A DNA stretch of 64,000 nt, taken from contig OX352322.1 in the NCBI GenBank assembly GCA_947090765.1, positions 3,827,501 to 3,891,500 of the forward strand. Direction: 5' to 3'. Source of the stretch: Pseudomonas sp. MM223. Its GTDB lineage: Bacteria > Pseudomonadota > Gammaproteobacteria > Pseudomonadales > Pseudomonadaceae. The notes beneath the pieces were generated by a model. That model was given only the letters and a program-made list of their open reading frames with translations. It ran no database searches and was not told where the DNA came from. A program made the translations under genes and the position numbers. Shown here in pieces: positions 1 through 9,961 of the stretch. The first letter of the stretch is position 1, and each line of letters starts with the position of its first letter.

Positions 1-414
1 CTGGATGAGGCGGCCGGCCACCAGCAGCAATGTTGCGAAGATACCGATCTGCGAATACGTGGGCGCAAAGGCGATCATGGCAGTACCCAAGGTCATCAGC
101 CCGATGGTCAGGCTCAAGGCCGCCTTGCGCCCACGCCGGTCGGCGTAGCGGCCGATGATCATCGCCCCCACCGGACGCATCAGGAACCCGACGCCAAAGG
201 TGGCCAGCGACATCAGCAACGACGCCATCGCCGACTCGGAGGGGAAGAAATGCTTGCCGATTAACACAGCGAAGAAGCTGTAGATCGTGAAGTCGTACAT
301 TTCCAGCGCGTTGCCCAGCGAGCAGGCAATCAAGGTTTTACGTGAAGAAGATGCCTGCGCGGCTGAATGCGCGCCCGGCTGCATGAGGGGCCGTGCGGGT
401 AGCGGTGTAGTCAT
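1..414 (-). CDS. MFS transporter, metabolite:H+ symporter type (N-terminal 138 residues; cut by window edge)
   Basis: The reading frame starts at an ATG preceded by GGAGATAAC and stays open to base 1, so only the N-terminal part is present. It has a hydrophilic N-terminus of about 30 residues and then membrane segments. The phrase ALEMYDFTIY is typical of the metabolite:H+ symporter (shikimate, citrate, ketoglutarate type) branch. The loop motif GRYADRRGRK between helices 2 and 3 is the MFS signature. The likely role is proton-coupled uptake of an organic acid at the inner membrane. It is divergent from a porin gene, which suggests joint control by the nearby LysR protein. The substrate cannot be told. 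Confidence 0.85.
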   Translation of the reverse strand, partial: MTTPLPARPLMQPGAHSAAQASSSRKTLIACSLGNALEMYDFTIYSFFAVLIGKHFFPSESAMASLLMSLATFGVGFLMRPVGAMIIGRYADRRGRKAALSLTIGLMTLGTAMIAFAPTYSQIGIFATLLLVAGRLIQ

Positions 415-787
415 TGTTATCTCCGATGGCAAATCGCGGCATGCAGCGAATATCGGCCAATCGGGGGCTCAACACACTTGCAGTTTGGGCATGTAGCTAA
501 CCAATGGTTAATTGACCGGAGCAGTCGTTGACCAATTTGCCCTAAGCTGGCGCACAGATTGCCTTGCGCCTGCGCGGCGCCCCAATAATGCTCAGCCCTC
601 AAGCCTGTGCGCGTGGCCTTGCACCGTGGTCCAAGCCTGTCTGGAACAGACCTTCCCGCCAAGCCCAAGGCCCCGCCAGGCCCCGATTAACCAATCGGCA
701 TGACATGGCCGAATAAGCAATCACGCTGCAACCTGTTGTTCACCGACGCTACAGCCACCACATCACTGTGCTGGCCTGGAGTCGTGA
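415..787. promoter_or_regulatory. Divergent promoter region between MFS transporter and porin
   Basis: This 373-base gap holds no convincing gene. An inverted repeat TAACCA-A-TGGTTA lies at 498-510, and a related ATTAACCAAT lies at 686-695, nearer the porin. A further TTGACCAAT stands near 527-535. Repeated half-sites of this kind in a divergent gap would fit binding by the LysR protein encoded at 1895-2833, but that link is an inference. No clear -35/-10 pair was assigned. Confidence 0.35.
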
Positions 788-1918
788 ATGAACACTCGCA
801 TTACGTCGTTGCTGTTGATGATCCAAGGGGCATGCCTTGCCGCGCAGGCACAGGCCGAGGGCTTTCCCACACTCGGCCGGATTGCGCCGGGTTTCGGTTA
901 CTACGGGGTGGATACCGGTTTCGATGACAAGCTCAAGGTCTACGGAACGGTGGATGCATTCGCCAGCTATCACGACTCGCAGCACCACTCGGGCTATCGC
1001 CTGGCCGGCGGCGGCGCATGGACCAACAAGCTCGGGCTGTATGCCCGCAAGGGGCTGAACCCCGACACCGTGCTGGAACTCGACGTCGAAGAAGGCTTCA
1101 ACGTGAATGGCAAAGCCCTTGAGGGCACCTGGGACACCATCGGTAGCCTGCGCCTGGCAACCGTCGCCCTGCGCTCACGCACCCTGGGCAAGCTTGAGTT
1201 CGGCAAAACCTACAACATGGGCACGCCCACCTACGCCGACCCGTTCCTGGCCACCTATGGATCGCCCTACACCTACCTGGCCCTGCCGGCCGCCGGCAAG
1301 GGCGCCTATTACCTGGACATGCGCCCCAAACACACCTTGGCCTACACCAGCCCGAACCTGAACGGTTTCACCCTCGGCACCGCGCTCAGCTTCGGCTTCG
1401 ACGATGCCGCAAGCGCCGGGCGTACCGTGCGCGGTGGCGGTACCAGGCTGCAATACCGCAACAGCAAGGTCATGCTCCTGGCCTCCTACAACCTGTACTA
1501 CAGCGACCCGTGGGACGACGCTGGCAGCTCGCGCCAGACGGCCAACTACTTCAAGAGCCTGTCGGCGTTCTACGATTTCGGCCCGCTGGCCACCAGCCTG
1601 ACCTGGCAACGCCAGGACGTGGACCAGGCCGGCACGCCCAGTACCACGCTGTACACCTTCGGCGTGATGGCGCCAGTGGGGGAACTGGATGTGCTACGCC
1701 TGGCCGTGATGCAGCGAGAGGTCACGGCCAACGACAAGGATGCAACCGGGGTGATGATCGGCTATGACCATTTCATCAACCCCCGCTGGGCGGTGTACGG
1801 GCGCCTCGGCATGATCGCCAACCAGCGCGCGTCGTCAGCGACCTACGCCGGCACCCCGGTGGATCAGGTTGGCGACAACCCCAGCAATGTCTCGCTAGGC
1901 ATGTACTACCACTTCTGA
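788..1918 (+). CDS. Outer membrane general porin (Gram-negative porin family)
   Basis: The 376-residue product begins with a signal peptide ending near AQA-E (about residue 23). After it come alternating amphipathic strands rich in Gly, Tyr and Asp, and it ends in YYHF with the C-terminal aromatic needed for outer-membrane assembly. Length and pattern fit the 16-strand porins of the Burkholderia/Neisseria type rather than OprD. GGAG sits seven bases before the ATG. Its likely role is diffusion of small solutes, probably the substrate of the divergent MFS transporter. Its last 24 bases overlap the 3' end of the convergent LysR gene. Confidence 0.85.
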   Translation: MNTRITSLLLMIQGACLAAQAQAEGFPTLGRIAPGFGYYGVDTGFDDKLKVYGTVDAFASYHDSQHHSGYRLAGGGAWTNKLGLYARKGLNPDTVLELDVEEGFNVNGKALEGTWDTIGSLRLATVALRSRTLGKLEFGKTYNMGTPTYADPFLATYGSPYTYLALPAAGKGAYYLDMRPKHTLAYTSPNLNGFTLGTALSFGFDDAASAGRTVRGGGTRLQYRNSKVMLLASYNLYYSDPWDDAGSSRQTANYFKSLSAFYDFGPLATSLTWQRQDVDQAGTPSTTLYTFGVMAPVGELDVLRLAVMQREVTANDKDATGVMIGYDHFINPRWAVYGRLGMIANQRASSATYAGTPVDQVGDNPSNVSLGMYYHF

Positions 1919-2833
1919 CGCCGCTGGGCGGGTTTGCCTGAGCACCTGCCCGCGCAAGCTGTGGAACAGCTCCTGGGCAGGCGCCGTGAGGCTGTGGCGG
2001 TCGATACACACCAGGTTGATGGGGTAGTCCGGAATCAGCTCCTGCACCGCCATGGCCACATACTCGCAATCCACGCCAAAGGTGAACCCCTGGTCCACTG
2101 CCAGCTCGCTGATGGTCATCAGCGATTCGGTATTTTTCAGCAGCTTGAGCGCCATCATCACCGAGGTGCATTCAACGGTGTTCTGCGGTACCTGAAGGCC
2201 GTTGACCTCGAACAACTGGTGAAACTGCGAAGCCTGGTCGGACAGCTCGTCCAGGCTGATCCAGTGGCCGTACTGCAAGGTGCGCAGCGACTTGGAAAAC
2301 TTTTGCGCGTTGGACGCGTGGCAGATCACCCGGCCCTTGATACTGCCCAGCGCCTCCCAGTCCAGGTTCAGCCGGCTCAGCGGTTGCTGCGAGGTAATGG
2401 CAAAGTCCAGGCTGCCATCGCGCAGGCGTTGCAGGATCTGGCTGGGGCGCAAGTCGGTGATGGTGATTTTCACCCGCGGGTACTTGCGCCGGAAGGCCAG
2501 GATGCTCTCATCCACACCATCGAGCATTGCCGTCAGCGATGTAACCCCGATCGACACCGCGCCCAGCGCGGCATCCTGGATGCTCGCGGCCTCGATCTGC
2601 AAACGCCGGATGCTCTCCACCACCAGGTTGGCATGGCGGATGACGCGCTTGCCTTCCTCGGTAAGGGCCATGCCTTTGTGCGACCGCTGCAACAGGGTGA
2701 AACCCACCTCCCGTTCCAGCTCCTTGATCGAACGGCTCAGCGCAGGCTGGGTAATGTGCATGAGCTTGGACGCTTCAAGGATGCTGCCTGCGTTATGAAT
2801 GGCGACCAGGGCCCTTAGTTGGTGAAGTTTCAA
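1895..2833 (-). CDS. LysR-family transcriptional regulator
   Basis: The 312-residue protein has an N-terminal winged helix-turn-helix (residues about 1-60, with the typical SILEASKLMHITQPALSRSI stretch) and a type 2 periplasmic-binding-like effector domain from about residue 90. It is convergent with the porin gene and overlaps its end by 24 bases. By position it is the probable regulator of the porin and MFS gene. The effector is unknown; the domain layout resembles the regulators of aromatic and carboxylic acid uptake, but nothing in the sequence fixes this. Confidence 0.85.
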   Translation of the reverse strand: MKLHQLRALVAIHNAGSILEASKLMHITQPALSRSIKELEREVGFTLLQRSHKGMALTEEGKRVIRHANLVVESIRRLQIEAASIQDAALGAVSIGVTSLTAMLDGVDESILAFRRKYPRVKITITDLRPSQILQRLRDGSLDFAITSQQPLSRLNLDWEALGSIKGRVICHASNAQKFSKSLRTLQYGHWISLDELSDQASQFHQLFEVNGLQVPQNTVECTSVMMALKLLKNTESLMTISELAVDQGFTFGVDCEYVAMAVQELIPDYPINLVCIDRHSLTAPAQELFHSLRGQVLRQTRPAASEVVVHA

Positions 2834-2870
2834 CCGTCTGTACCTTGTTGTTATCGGGTCGGTCGGAAGT

Positions 2871-2895
2871 GTTGAGGCTGCTTCGCAGCCCCAAC
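2871..2895 (-). terminator. Hairpin between peroxiredoxin and LysR gene
   Basis: An 11-base stem with one mismatch (GTTGAGGCTGC ... GCAGCCCCAAC, loop TTC) lies downstream of the peroxiredoxin stop and upstream of the LysR start. There is no clear U tract after it on the minus strand, so it may be a weak terminator or a processing hairpin. Confidence 0.4.
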
Positions 2896-2916
2896 ATGCT
2901 TAACTGGCTGGCAAAC

Positions 2917-3417
2917 TCAGCGCAACGCAGCCAGCACACTCGCCGCATCACTGACCTCGAACTTGCGAGGCGCTTCGACAGCCAGGTGTTTCACTACCAG
3001 GTTGTCGACCACCATGGCATAACGCAACGAACGGCGCCCCAACCCACGCGCCGACAGGTCCTGGATCAGGCCCAGGGCGTCGCTGAATTCGCCGTTGCCA
3101 TCGCCGATCATCCTGACCGCTTCACCCACCTGCAGGCTGTTGCCCCAGGCATTCATGACAAAGGCATCGTTCACCGACACGCAGAGAATTTCGTCAACGC
3201 CAGCGGCGAACAACGCTTGCGCCTCAGCGACATAGCCCGGGACGTGGCGTTCGGAACAGGTAGGCGTGAACGCGCCAGGCAAACCGAAAACCACCACTTT
3301 TTTCTGCTTGCAGCGCTCGTGAACGGAAAAGGCATGCGGGCCGATCGCGCAGGCGCCTTCGTCGTTGTTGTACTCGTAAAGCGTAACGTCGGGCAGTTGA
3401 TCGCCGGTGTTGATCAT
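2917..3417 (-). CDS. Peroxiredoxin (Prx5-like, AhpC/TSA family)
   Basis: The start chosen is the ATG of MINTGDQLPDV, which has GGAGAACACG before it; the longer frame upstream lacks a ribosome site. The product is 166 residues. The motif PGAFTPTCSERHVPG carries the peroxidatic cysteine at residue 54, with the Thr and Pro of the PxxxT/SxxC site. This places it in the thiol peroxidase group that reduces H2O2 and organic hydroperoxides using glutaredoxin or thioredoxin. It is a cytoplasmic stand-alone gene; no regulator is adjacent apart from the LysR gene 84 bases downstream, which probably belongs to the porin. Confidence 0.9.
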   Translation of the reverse strand: MINTGDQLPDVTLYEYNNDEGACAIGPHAFSVHERCKQKKVVVFGLPGAFTPTCSERHVPGYVAEAQALFAAGVDEILCVSVNDAFVMNAWGNSLQVGEAVRMIGDGNGEFSDALGLIQDLSARGLGRRSLRYAMVVDNLVVKHLAVEAPRKFEVSDAASVLAALR

Positions 3418-3505
3418 CGTGTTCTCCTGGGTGCATTGATGGCCGGGCACGCTATGATGCCGCAGTCTACCAAGCCAGGTACACCATGCCTGCCGCAGCG
3501 CCCGT

Positions 3506-3739
3506 TCAACGCGCCAGTATCGCCTGGGTATGGTCGATGGAAGGCACAGGCACCAAAACACGCCGAGCCACCAGCCATTCCCGCATGCGCGCCGTATCGA
3601 AAATCTGCCCCTCTTCCATCATCACCAGGATGAGCGCTTGGGACATTCGGTAACATCCACACTGGGAACAATGCCGCTCTTCCCATCCCTGGGTGCATTC
3701 GACGGATTGCGCCTGCCCGGCGCAAATCAGACAACTCAT
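3506..3739 (-). CDS. Small cysteine-rich protein, possible zinc-ribbon, unknown function
   Basis: The start is taken at MSCLIC, preceded by AGGGGGC; this gives 77 residues. Cysteines at about positions 3, 6, 15, 24, 27 and 29 include two CxxC pairs, so a small metal-binding knuckle is likely. The C-terminal half is helical and basic. The upstream in-frame ATG (start 3778) lacks a good ribosome site. No family is recognised. It is followed at 89 bases by the peroxiredoxin gene on the same strand, but a functional link is not shown. Confidence 0.6.
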   Translation of the reverse strand: MSCLICAGQAQSVECTQGWEERHCSQCGCYRMSQALILVMMEEGQIFDTARMREWLVARRVLVPVPSIDHTQAILAR

Positions 3740-3873
3740 GTAAGCCCCCTTTTGTTTTTGTCCATGGAGGGTGAGCACAAGGTTACGAAGACCGTATGCA
3801 ATGCGCTTTACATGAGATTTTCATGCCAACTTTCAGTTCCCTCCCTTTTTGAAGCGCAATCAGGGCGTAACGC

Positions 3874-4866
3874 TCAACCGGTAACCACGGGTTCCACAAA
3901 CTGCACCTGCCGGTCCGCATGGTAGGACGAGCGCACCAATGGCCCGGATGCCACGTTCCTGAAGCCCATTGCCAAGCCCTGCTCGGCAAACCAGGCAAAG
4001 GTGTCCGGGTGCACGAAACGCTGCACCGGCAGGTGGCTGCGCGAGGGTTGCAAGTACTGCCCCAACGTCAGCATATCGACCTGATGCTCACGCATGCGCT
4101 GCATCACCTCGATCACTTCCTCATCGGTTTCGCCCAGGCCGAGCATCAGCCCGGACTTGGTCGGCACCCCGGGTACCTGTTGCTTGAAACGCTCCAGCAG
4201 GTCCAGCGACCATTCAAAGTCCGAGCCCGGCCGCGCCGCCTTGTACAGGCGCGGCACGGTTTCGAGGTTGTGGTTGAATACGTCTGGCGGCGCCTGCCCG
4301 GTGATGGCCAGGGCCACCTCCATGCGCCCGCGGTAATCGGGCACCAGGGTTTCCAGCTGAATGCCTGGCGACAGCCTGCGGATCTCGCGCAGGCAATCGG
4401 CAAAATGCCCGGCACCGCCATCGCGCAGGTCGTCCCGGTCCACCGAGGTGATCACCACGTACTTCAGGCCCAGGTCGGCAATGGCGATGGCCAGGTTCTT
4501 CGGCTCGTCGACATCCAGTGGCTTGGGCCGACCATGGCCGACATCGCAGAACGGGCAACGCCGGGTGCAGATGTCGCCCATGATCATGAACGTCGCCGTG
4601 CCGCCAGAAAAGCATTCGCCCAGGTTCGGGCAGGCGGCTTCCTCGCACACGCTGTGCAGCTTGTGTTTGCGCAGCAGTGCCTTGATCCGCGCCACCTCGG
4701 GGGTGGTAGGGATTGCCACGCGGATCCAGTCGGGCTTGCGTGGCACATCCTCGGTGGGCAGGATTTTCACCGGGATACGCGCCACCTTCTCGGCGCCGCG
4801 CAGTTTTACCCCCGCCTGCAACGGCTGCGGGCGCGGTGGTGTGTGTTGCAGGTGTTCGGTTGACAT
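3874..4866 (-). CDS. lipA: Lipoyl synthase (LipA), paralogue beside glycine-cleavage genes
   Basis: From the MSTEHLQHT start the protein has 330 residues. It carries the auxiliary cluster cysteines in [12 protein letters not shown] and the radical-SAM CxxxCxxC in CTRRCPFC. The family inserts two sulfurs into octanoyl groups on lipoyl domains, and GcvH, encoded upstream in the same block, is such a domain. P. putida usually has a second lipA next to lipB, so this copy may be dedicated to the glycine system. It lacks the usual lipB neighbour. A REP pair separates it from glyA, so cotranscription is uncertain. Confidence 0.9.
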   Translation of the reverse strand: MSTEHLQHTPPRPQPLQAGVKLRGAEKVARIPVKILPTEDVPRKPDWIRVAIPTTPEVARIKALLRKHKLHSVCEEAACPNLGECFSGGTATFMIMGDICTRRCPFCDVGHGRPKPLDVDEPKNLAIAIADLGLKYVVITSVDRDDLRDGGAGHFADCLREIRRLSPGIQLETLVPDYRGRMEVALAITGQAPPDVFNHNLETVPRLYKAARPGSDFEWSLDLLERFKQQVPGVPTKSGLMLGLGETDEEVIEVMQRMREHQVDMLTLGQYLQPSRSHLPVQRFVHPDTFAWFAEQGLAMGFRNVASGPLVRSSYHADRQVQFVEPVVTG

Positions 4867-4950
4867 GGCTGGCTCCTGGCCGGCGATGAGGCTGAGTTCG
4901 CAAGCGGTCCGCTCCCAGCTGACCTGCACTGATTTCAAGGTAAACACAAG

Positions 4951-5048
4951 CCCTGTAGGAGCAGCCTTGCGCTGCGAAGAGGCCATTGCAGCCGCAGATA
5001 GTCTTTAGCCTTACCGGCCTCTTCGCAGCACAAGGCTGCTCCTACAAG
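4951..5048. repeat. REP-type inverted repeat pair between lipA and glyA
   Basis: Two arms beginning with CTGTAGGAGCAGCCTTG and its complement flank a short middle. Nearly the same arms, and flanking sequence as well, occur at 24988-25082 and 62076-62173. This is typical of P. putida intergenic REP pairs that form stable mRNA hairpins. Confidence 0.85.
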
Positions 5049-5119
5049 GTGATGCGGCAGCCTGAGTGATGTGCAGTTCTGTGAGATCGGCCCATTTGCC
5101 TGGCTAAGGGTTACTGGTG

Positions 5120-6373
5120 TCAGGCCGGATAGACCGGGAACAGCTTGCACAACTCAGACACTTGCCCCGCCACATGGGCCTCGACGTCGGCATCACCCAG
5201 ATGCTCGAGAATGTCGCAGATCCAGGTCGCCAAGGCGCGGCATTCCGCTTCCTTGAAACCACGGGTCGTCACCGCCGGGGTGCCGATGCGCAGGCCCGAG
5301 GTCACGAACGGCGACTGCGGGTCGTTGGGCACGGCATTCTTGTTCACCGTGATGTGCGCACGCCCCAGCGCGGCGTCGGCGTCCTTGCCGGTAATGCCTT
5401 GGCGGATCAGGCTGACCAGGAACAGGTGGTTGTCGGTGCCGCCTGAAACCACATCGAAGCCCCGCTGCATGAACACCTGTGCCATGGCCTTAGCGTTGCT
5501 GATGACCTGGCGCTGGTAGTCCTTGAAGCCAGGCGCCAAAGCTTCCTTGAAGCACACCGCCTTGGCCGCGATCACGTGCATCAGCGGCCCGCCCTGCCCG
5601 CCCGGGAACACTGCCGAATTGAGCTTTTTCTCAAGTTCCGGGTCCGCCTTGGCCAGGATCAGGCCACCACGTGGCCCACGCAGGGTCTTGTGGGTGGTGG
5701 TGGTGACCACGTCGGCATACGGCAGCGGGTTGGGATACAAGCCCGCCGCTACCAGCCCGGCGACGTGGGCCATGTCGACGAACAGATAGGCCCCGACTTT
5801 GTCGGCAATCTGCCGAAAGCGCGGGAAGTCGAGGGTTTTCGAATAGGCCGAGAAGCCCGCCACGATCATCTTTGGCTGGTGCTCGACGGCCAGGCGCTCG
5901 ACTTCGTCGTAATCGATCAGGCCGTTGGCGTCGATGCCATATTGCACAGCGTTGTACAGCTTGCCCGAGGACGACACCTTGGCGCCGTGGGTCAGGTGGC
6001 CGCCGTGGGCCAGGCTCATGCCCAGCAACGTGTCCCCGGCCTGCAACAAGGCCAGGTAGACCGCGGCGTTGGCCTGCGAGCCAGAATGCGGCTGGACGTT
6101 GGCGTAACCCGCGCCAAACAGTTGCCTGGCACGGTCGATGGCCAACTGCTCGACCACGTCGACATGCTCGCAGCCGCCGTAATAACGCTTGCCTGGGTAG
6201 CCTTCGGCGTACTTGTTGGTCAGCTCGGTACCCTGGGCCAGCATCACCTGTGGGCTGGTGTAGTTTTCCGAGGCAATCAGCTCGATGTGGTCTTCCTGGC
6301 GTTGCACCTCGCGGCGGATGGCCTCGGACAGCGCAGGGTCGAAGTCGGACAGGGTCAGGCTTTTATGGAACAT
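5120..6373 (-). CDS. glyA: Serine hydroxymethyltransferase
   Basis: The 417-residue protein shows SHMT hallmarks throughout: [12 protein letters not shown] near the N-terminus, [20 protein letters not shown], and the PLP-lysine motif [14 protein letters not shown]. It interconverts glycine plus 5,10-methylene-THF with serine plus THF in the cytoplasm. Placed after gcvP in the same direction, it would use the methylene-THF from glycine cleavage to turn a second glycine into serine. In related pseudomonad clusters sdaA and gcvT follow glyA; here neither does. Confidence 0.97.
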   Translation of the reverse strand: MFHKSLTLSDFDPALSEAIRREVQRQEDHIELIASENYTSPQVMLAQGTELTNKYAEGYPGKRYYGGCEHVDVVEQLAIDRARQLFGAGYANVQPHSGSQANAAVYLALLQAGDTLLGMSLAHGGHLTHGAKVSSSGKLYNAVQYGIDANGLIDYDEVERLAVEHQPKMIVAGFSAYSKTLDFPRFRQIADKVGAYLFVDMAHVAGLVAAGLYPNPLPYADVVTTTTHKTLRGPRGGLILAKADPELEKKLNSAVFPGGQGGPLMHVIAAKAVCFKEALAPGFKDYQRQVISNAKAMAQVFMQRGFDVVSGGTDNHLFLVSLIRQGITGKDADAALGRAHITVNKNAVPNDPQSPFVTSGLRIGTPAVTTRGFKEAECRALATWICDILEHLGDADVEAHVAGQVSELCKLFPVYPA

Positions 6374-6436
6374 GGGTGTGATTCCTTGATTGTACGGTCG
6401 GCAAATACGGCCCGGCGCGGGGCCGGGCCAGCAGGG

Positions 6437-9307
6437 TCAGGCGTCTTGATAGCTCGACAGCGGCGGGCAGGCGCAGGCCAGGTTGCGGTCGCCGTAGACG
6501 TTGTCCACACGCCCCACCGGCGGCCAGTACTTGCTCTCGCGCAGGTCGGCAAGCGGGTACACCGCCAGCTCGCGGCTGTAGCTGTGCGGCCATTCACCGA
6601 CCAGTTCGCGGGCCGTGTGTGGTGCGTTCTTCAGTGGGTTGTCGAGCTTGTCCAGCGTGCCGTTTTCCACCGCGCGGATTTCTTCGCGGATGCAGATCAT
6701 CGCGGCGCAGAAGCGGTCCAGTTCCTCTTTGGACTCGCTCTCGGTCGGCTCGACCATCAACGTGCCGGCCACCGGAAACGACATGGTCGGGGCATGGAAG
6801 CCAAAGTCGATCAGACGTTTGGCCACATCTTCGACGCCAATGCCGCTGCTGTCCTTGAGCGGGCGCAGGTCAAGAATGCACTCGTGGGCCACCAGGCTGT
6901 TCTCGCCGGTGTACAGCACCGGGTAATGCTCCTCCAGGCGCCGGGCGATGTAGTTGGCGCTGAGGATCGCCAACTGCGAGGCACGCTTGAGCCCTGCCCC
7001 GCCCATCATGCGGATGTACATCCAGGTGATCGGCAAGATACTGGCACTGCCGTACGGCGCCGCACTGACCGCGCCCTGCTGCTGCGGCAGGTGGCCGTGC
7101 CCCGGCAGGAACGGCGCCAGGTGCGCCTTGACGCCGATCGGGCCGACGCCGGGGCCGCCGCCACCGTGGGGAATGCAGAAGGTTTTGTGCAGGTTCAAGT
7201 GCGACACATCGCCACCGAACTTGCCGGGCGCACACAGCCCGACCATGGCGTTCATGTTGGCGCCGTCCAGGTACACCTGGCCGCCGCACGCATGAATGAT
7301 GTCGCAGATGCCGATGATGCCGTCTTCGAACACGCCATGGGTCGATGGGTAGGTAATCATCAAGGCCGCCAGCTTGGCCTTGTGTTGCTCGGCCTTGCGC
7401 TGCAGGTCGGCGACATCGACATTGCCGCGCTCATCGCAGTTGACCACCACCACCTGCATGCCGGCCATCTGCGCCGTGGCCGGGTTGGTGCCATGGGCCG
7501 ACGACGGAATCAGGCACACATCACGCCCGGCCTCGCCACGGCTGGCGTGGTAGGCACGAATGGCGAGCAAACCAGCATACTCGCCCTGGGACCCGGCGTT
7601 AGGCTGCAACGACATGGCGTCATAACCGGTAGCCGCACAGAGCATGGCCTCCAGCTCATCGGTCAGTTGCCGGTAGCCCAGCGATTGGCTGGCCGGGGCG
7701 AACGGGTGCAGGGCGCCGAACTCGGGCCAGGTAATCGGGATCATCTCGCTGGCGGCGTTGAGCTTCATGGTGCACGAGCCCAAGGCAATCATGCTGCGGT
7801 CCAGGGCCAAGTCCTTGTCACCCAGGCGACGCAGGTAGCGCATCAGCTCGGTTTCGCAGTGGTAACGGTTGAACACCGCGTGCTGCAGGAAAGGCGTGTC
7901 ACGCAGCAGCACCGAGGGCAGGCAGTCGGCACCGTCGGCAGCCAAAGCAGCGAAGTCCGGGAGCGCCTGCCCGGCGCCCGCGAACACCTGCCACAGGGAT
8001 TCGACGCTGTCCTGCTCGCAGGTTTCATCCAGCGCCACGCCAACCCGCACATCATCGATCAGGCGCAGGTTCAACCGGGCAGCGTTGGCCGCCGCCAGCA
8101 CATCGGCCAACGGCCTGGCGGTTACCACGCTGACGGAGTCGAAGAAGTGCGCCTGTTCGACCTGATGCCCGAGCTGGCGCAACCCCTGCACCAGGATCGC
8201 CGTCAGGCGGTGCACCCGCCGGGCGATCTGTGCCAGGCCTTGGGGCCCGTGGTAAACCGCATACATGCTGGCGATGTTGGCCAGCAGCACTTGCGCGGTG
8301 CAGATGTTGCTGGTGGCTTTTTCGCGGCGGATATGCTGCTCGCGGGTCTGCATGGCCAAGCGCAGTGCCGGCTTGCCGAAGCGGTCGATGGACACGCCGA
8401 CCAGGCGGCCGGGCATGTCGCGCTTGAACGCATCGCGGGTGGCAAAGTACGCCGCATGCGGGCCGCCGAAACCCAATGGCACACCAAAGCGCTGGGCGCT
8501 GCCGATGACCACATCAGCCCCCCACTCACCCGGTGGCGCCAGCAAAGTCAGGGCCAGCAGGTCCGCAGCTACTGAAACCAGCGCGCCAGCTGCATGGGCG
8601 CGTTGCACCAGGGCGCGGTGATCGACGATTCCACCGGTACTGGCCGGGTACTGCAACAGCAGGCCGAAGTAGCCTTCCAGCGGTTGACCCGCCAGCGCTG
8701 CCTCATCACCGATGACCACTTCGATACCCAGTGGGCGGGCACGGGTACGCAGCACATCGAGGGTTTGCGGGTGGCAATGGCGGGAAGCAAAGAACGCCGG
8801 GGCCTTGTTCTTCGCCAGGCGCTTGCAGAACGTCATGGCCTCGGCGGCAGCGGTGGCCTCATCGAGCAACGAGGCGTTGGCGATTTCCATACCGGTCAGG
8901 TCGCTGACCAGGGTCTGGAAGTTCAGCAGCGCTTCCAGGCGGCCTTGGGAAATCTCTGGCTGATACGGCGTGTACGCGGTGTACCAGGCCGGGTTCTCCA
9001 GCAGGTTGCGCAGGATCGGGGCCGGGGTATGGCAAGGGTAATAACCCTGGCCGATGTGGTTGCGATACAGCTGGTTGTTCGCGGCAATCGCCTTGAGGGC
9101 GGCCAAAGCCTCTGCCTCGCCCTGCCCTGGGGTCAGTTCGAGCACGCTGCTGCCCTTGATACTGGCGGGGATGACACTGTCGATCAGCGCGTCGAGCGAA
9201 TCATGGCCGGTCAGCGCCAGCATGGTCTCGATATCGCCATCGCGCGGGCCAATGTGACGGGCGACAAACTCATCAAGCGTGCCCAGCGGGATACACGGGT
9301 TGTTCAT
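6437..9307 (-). CDS. gcvP: Glycine dehydrogenase (decarboxylating), P protein
   Basis: About 956 residues, the length of single-chain P proteins. It has two homologous halves, and the second holds the PLP lysine in [16 protein letters not shown], with the glycine-rich loop following. It decarboxylates glycine and transfers the aminomethyl group to lipoyl-GcvH. I prefer the ATG of MNNPCIPLG; a GTG nine bases upstream is also open. The gene begins about 15 bases after the gcvH stop, so the two are cotranscribed. Confidence 0.97.
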   Translation of the reverse strand: MNNPCIPLGTLDEFVARHIGPRDGDIETMLALTGHDSLDALIDSVIPASIKGSSVLELTPGQGEAEALAALKAIAANNQLYRNHIGQGYYPCHTPAPILRNLLENPAWYTAYTPYQPEISQGRLEALLNFQTLVSDLTGMEIANASLLDEATAAAEAMTFCKRLAKNKAPAFFASRHCHPQTLDVLRTRARPLGIEVVIGDEAALAGQPLEGYFGLLLQYPASTGGIVDHRALVQRAHAAGALVSVAADLLALTLLAPPGEWGADVVIGSAQRFGVPLGFGGPHAAYFATRDAFKRDMPGRLVGVSIDRFGKPALRLAMQTREQHIRREKATSNICTAQVLLANIASMYAVYHGPQGLAQIARRVHRLTAILVQGLRQLGHQVEQAHFFDSVSVVTARPLADVLAAANAARLNLRLIDDVRVGVALDETCEQDSVESLWQVFAGAGQALPDFAALAADGADCLPSVLLRDTPFLQHAVFNRYHCETELMRYLRRLGDKDLALDRSMIALGSCTMKLNAASEMIPITWPEFGALHPFAPASQSLGYRQLTDELEAMLCAATGYDAMSLQPNAGSQGEYAGLLAIRAYHASRGEAGRDVCLIPSSAHGTNPATAQMAGMQVVVVNCDERGNVDVADLQRKAEQHKAKLAALMITYPSTHGVFEDGIIGICDIIHACGGQVYLDGANMNAMVGLCAPGKFGGDVSHLNLHKTFCIPHGGGGPGVGPIGVKAHLAPFLPGHGHLPQQQGAVSAAPYGSASILPITWMYIRMMGGAGLKRASQLAILSANYIARRLEEHYPVLYTGENSLVAHECILDLRPLKDSSGIGVEDVAKRLIDFGFHAPTMSFPVAGTLMVEPTESESKEELDRFCAAMICIREEIRAVENGTLDKLDNPLKNAPHTARELVGEWPHSYSRELAVYPLADLRESKYWPPVGRVDNVYGDRNLACACPPLSSYQDA

Positions 9308-9322
9308 GGCGGCCACCCCGGC

Positions 9323-9700
9323 TCAGGCGTTGTCGGCCAGGAAGCGGTCGTAGCCGTCCTGGTCCATCAGCGTGTCGAGGTCGGCAGGGTTGCTGGCCTG
9401 GATACGGAAGAACCAGCCGTCCTGCATCGGCGAGGCGTTGATCAGCTCAGGGTCGTCGGCCAGCGCCTGGTTGACTGCCACCACTGTGCCTTTCACGGGC
9501 ATGGTGATGTTGCTGGCGGCCTTTACCGACTCGAGCACCGCCACTTCATTGCCTTCTCCGTACTCGCCAGGCTCCGGCAGTTGCACGAACACCACATCAC
9601 CCAGGGCCTGCTGGGCATAGCTGGTGATGCCGACGGTCAGTTCGCCGGACGCTTCCAGGCGCAGCCATTCGTGTTCGGGCGTAAAACGCAGAGTGCTCAT
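9323..9700 (-). CDS. gcvH: Glycine cleavage system H protein
   Basis: The start at MSTLRFTPEHEW has AGAGAGGAAC upstream and gives 125 residues. The lipoyl-lysine motif VLESVKAASN places the modified lysine at residue 60. H protein shuttles the aminomethyl group between P and T proteins and is reoxidised by L protein. It is first in the gcvH-gcvP-glyA run and is preceded by a sigma-54 promoter, which points to induction by glycine through the GcsR-like activator encoded upstream. Confidence 0.96.
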   Translation of the reverse strand: MSTLRFTPEHEWLRLEASGELTVGITSYAQQALGDVVFVQLPEPGEYGEGNEVAVLESVKAASNITMPVKGTVVAVNQALADDPELINASPMQDGWFFRIQASNPADLDTLMDQDGYDRFLADNA

Positions 9701-9755
9701 GGACGTTCCTCTCTTGTTATCGGGTGGGTCCCTGTGCGGGACTGCCAGATACAAA

Positions 9756-9771
9756 AGCAAACGCAATGCCA
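9756..9771 (-). promoter_or_regulatory. Sigma-54 promoter of gcvH
   Basis: Read on the minus strand this is TGGCATTGCGTTTGCT, matching the -24/-12 consensus TGGCAC-N5-TTGCW at all but one position. It lies 56 bases upstream of the gcvH start. A sigma-54 activator gene lies directly upstream, which makes the assignment strong. Confidence 0.85.
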
Positions 9772-9838
9772 ACTCGTTTTTATGTATATTGTTCAGTAGG
9801 TTATAGGATTTTACCGAGCACTTCGCAGCACCTGCACC

Positions 9839-9854
9839 GGAGCGTATTCGCTCC
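9839..9854. promoter_or_regulatory. Possible activator site proximal to the gcvH promoter
   Basis: GGAGCGTATTCGCTCC is nearly palindromic and resembles the two sites at 9920-9954. It lies about 70-85 bases upstream of the -24 element. It is probably bound by the GcsR-like protein. Confidence 0.5.
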
Positions 9855-9919
9855 ACCGCCAGCGCCCGGCTGATACAACGTTCAGGGCCGGCCACTGAAT
9901 GCGAGCGCCCCGGTGAAAC

Positions 9920-9954
9920 GGAGCGCAATCACTCCAGTGGAGCGCATTCGCACC
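9920..9954. promoter_or_regulatory. Tandem upstream activating sites for gcvH (probable GcsR sites)
   Basis: Two 16-base copies with a three-base spacer: GGAGCGCAATCACTCC and GGAGCGCATTCGCACC. A closely similar 35-base block lies at 13265-13299 at a like distance from the cycA sigma-54 promoter. Such distal paired sites are expected for a sigma-54 enhancer-binding protein. Confidence 0.6.
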
Positions 9955-9961
9955 GGGCTGG

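Noticed and set aside
5576..8575. A 999-codon open frame on the plus strand across glyA and gcvP
   Set aside because: It is antisense to two clear genes, has low-complexity His/Gln/Arg/Gly-rich translation and no family features; it comes from high GC and codon bias.
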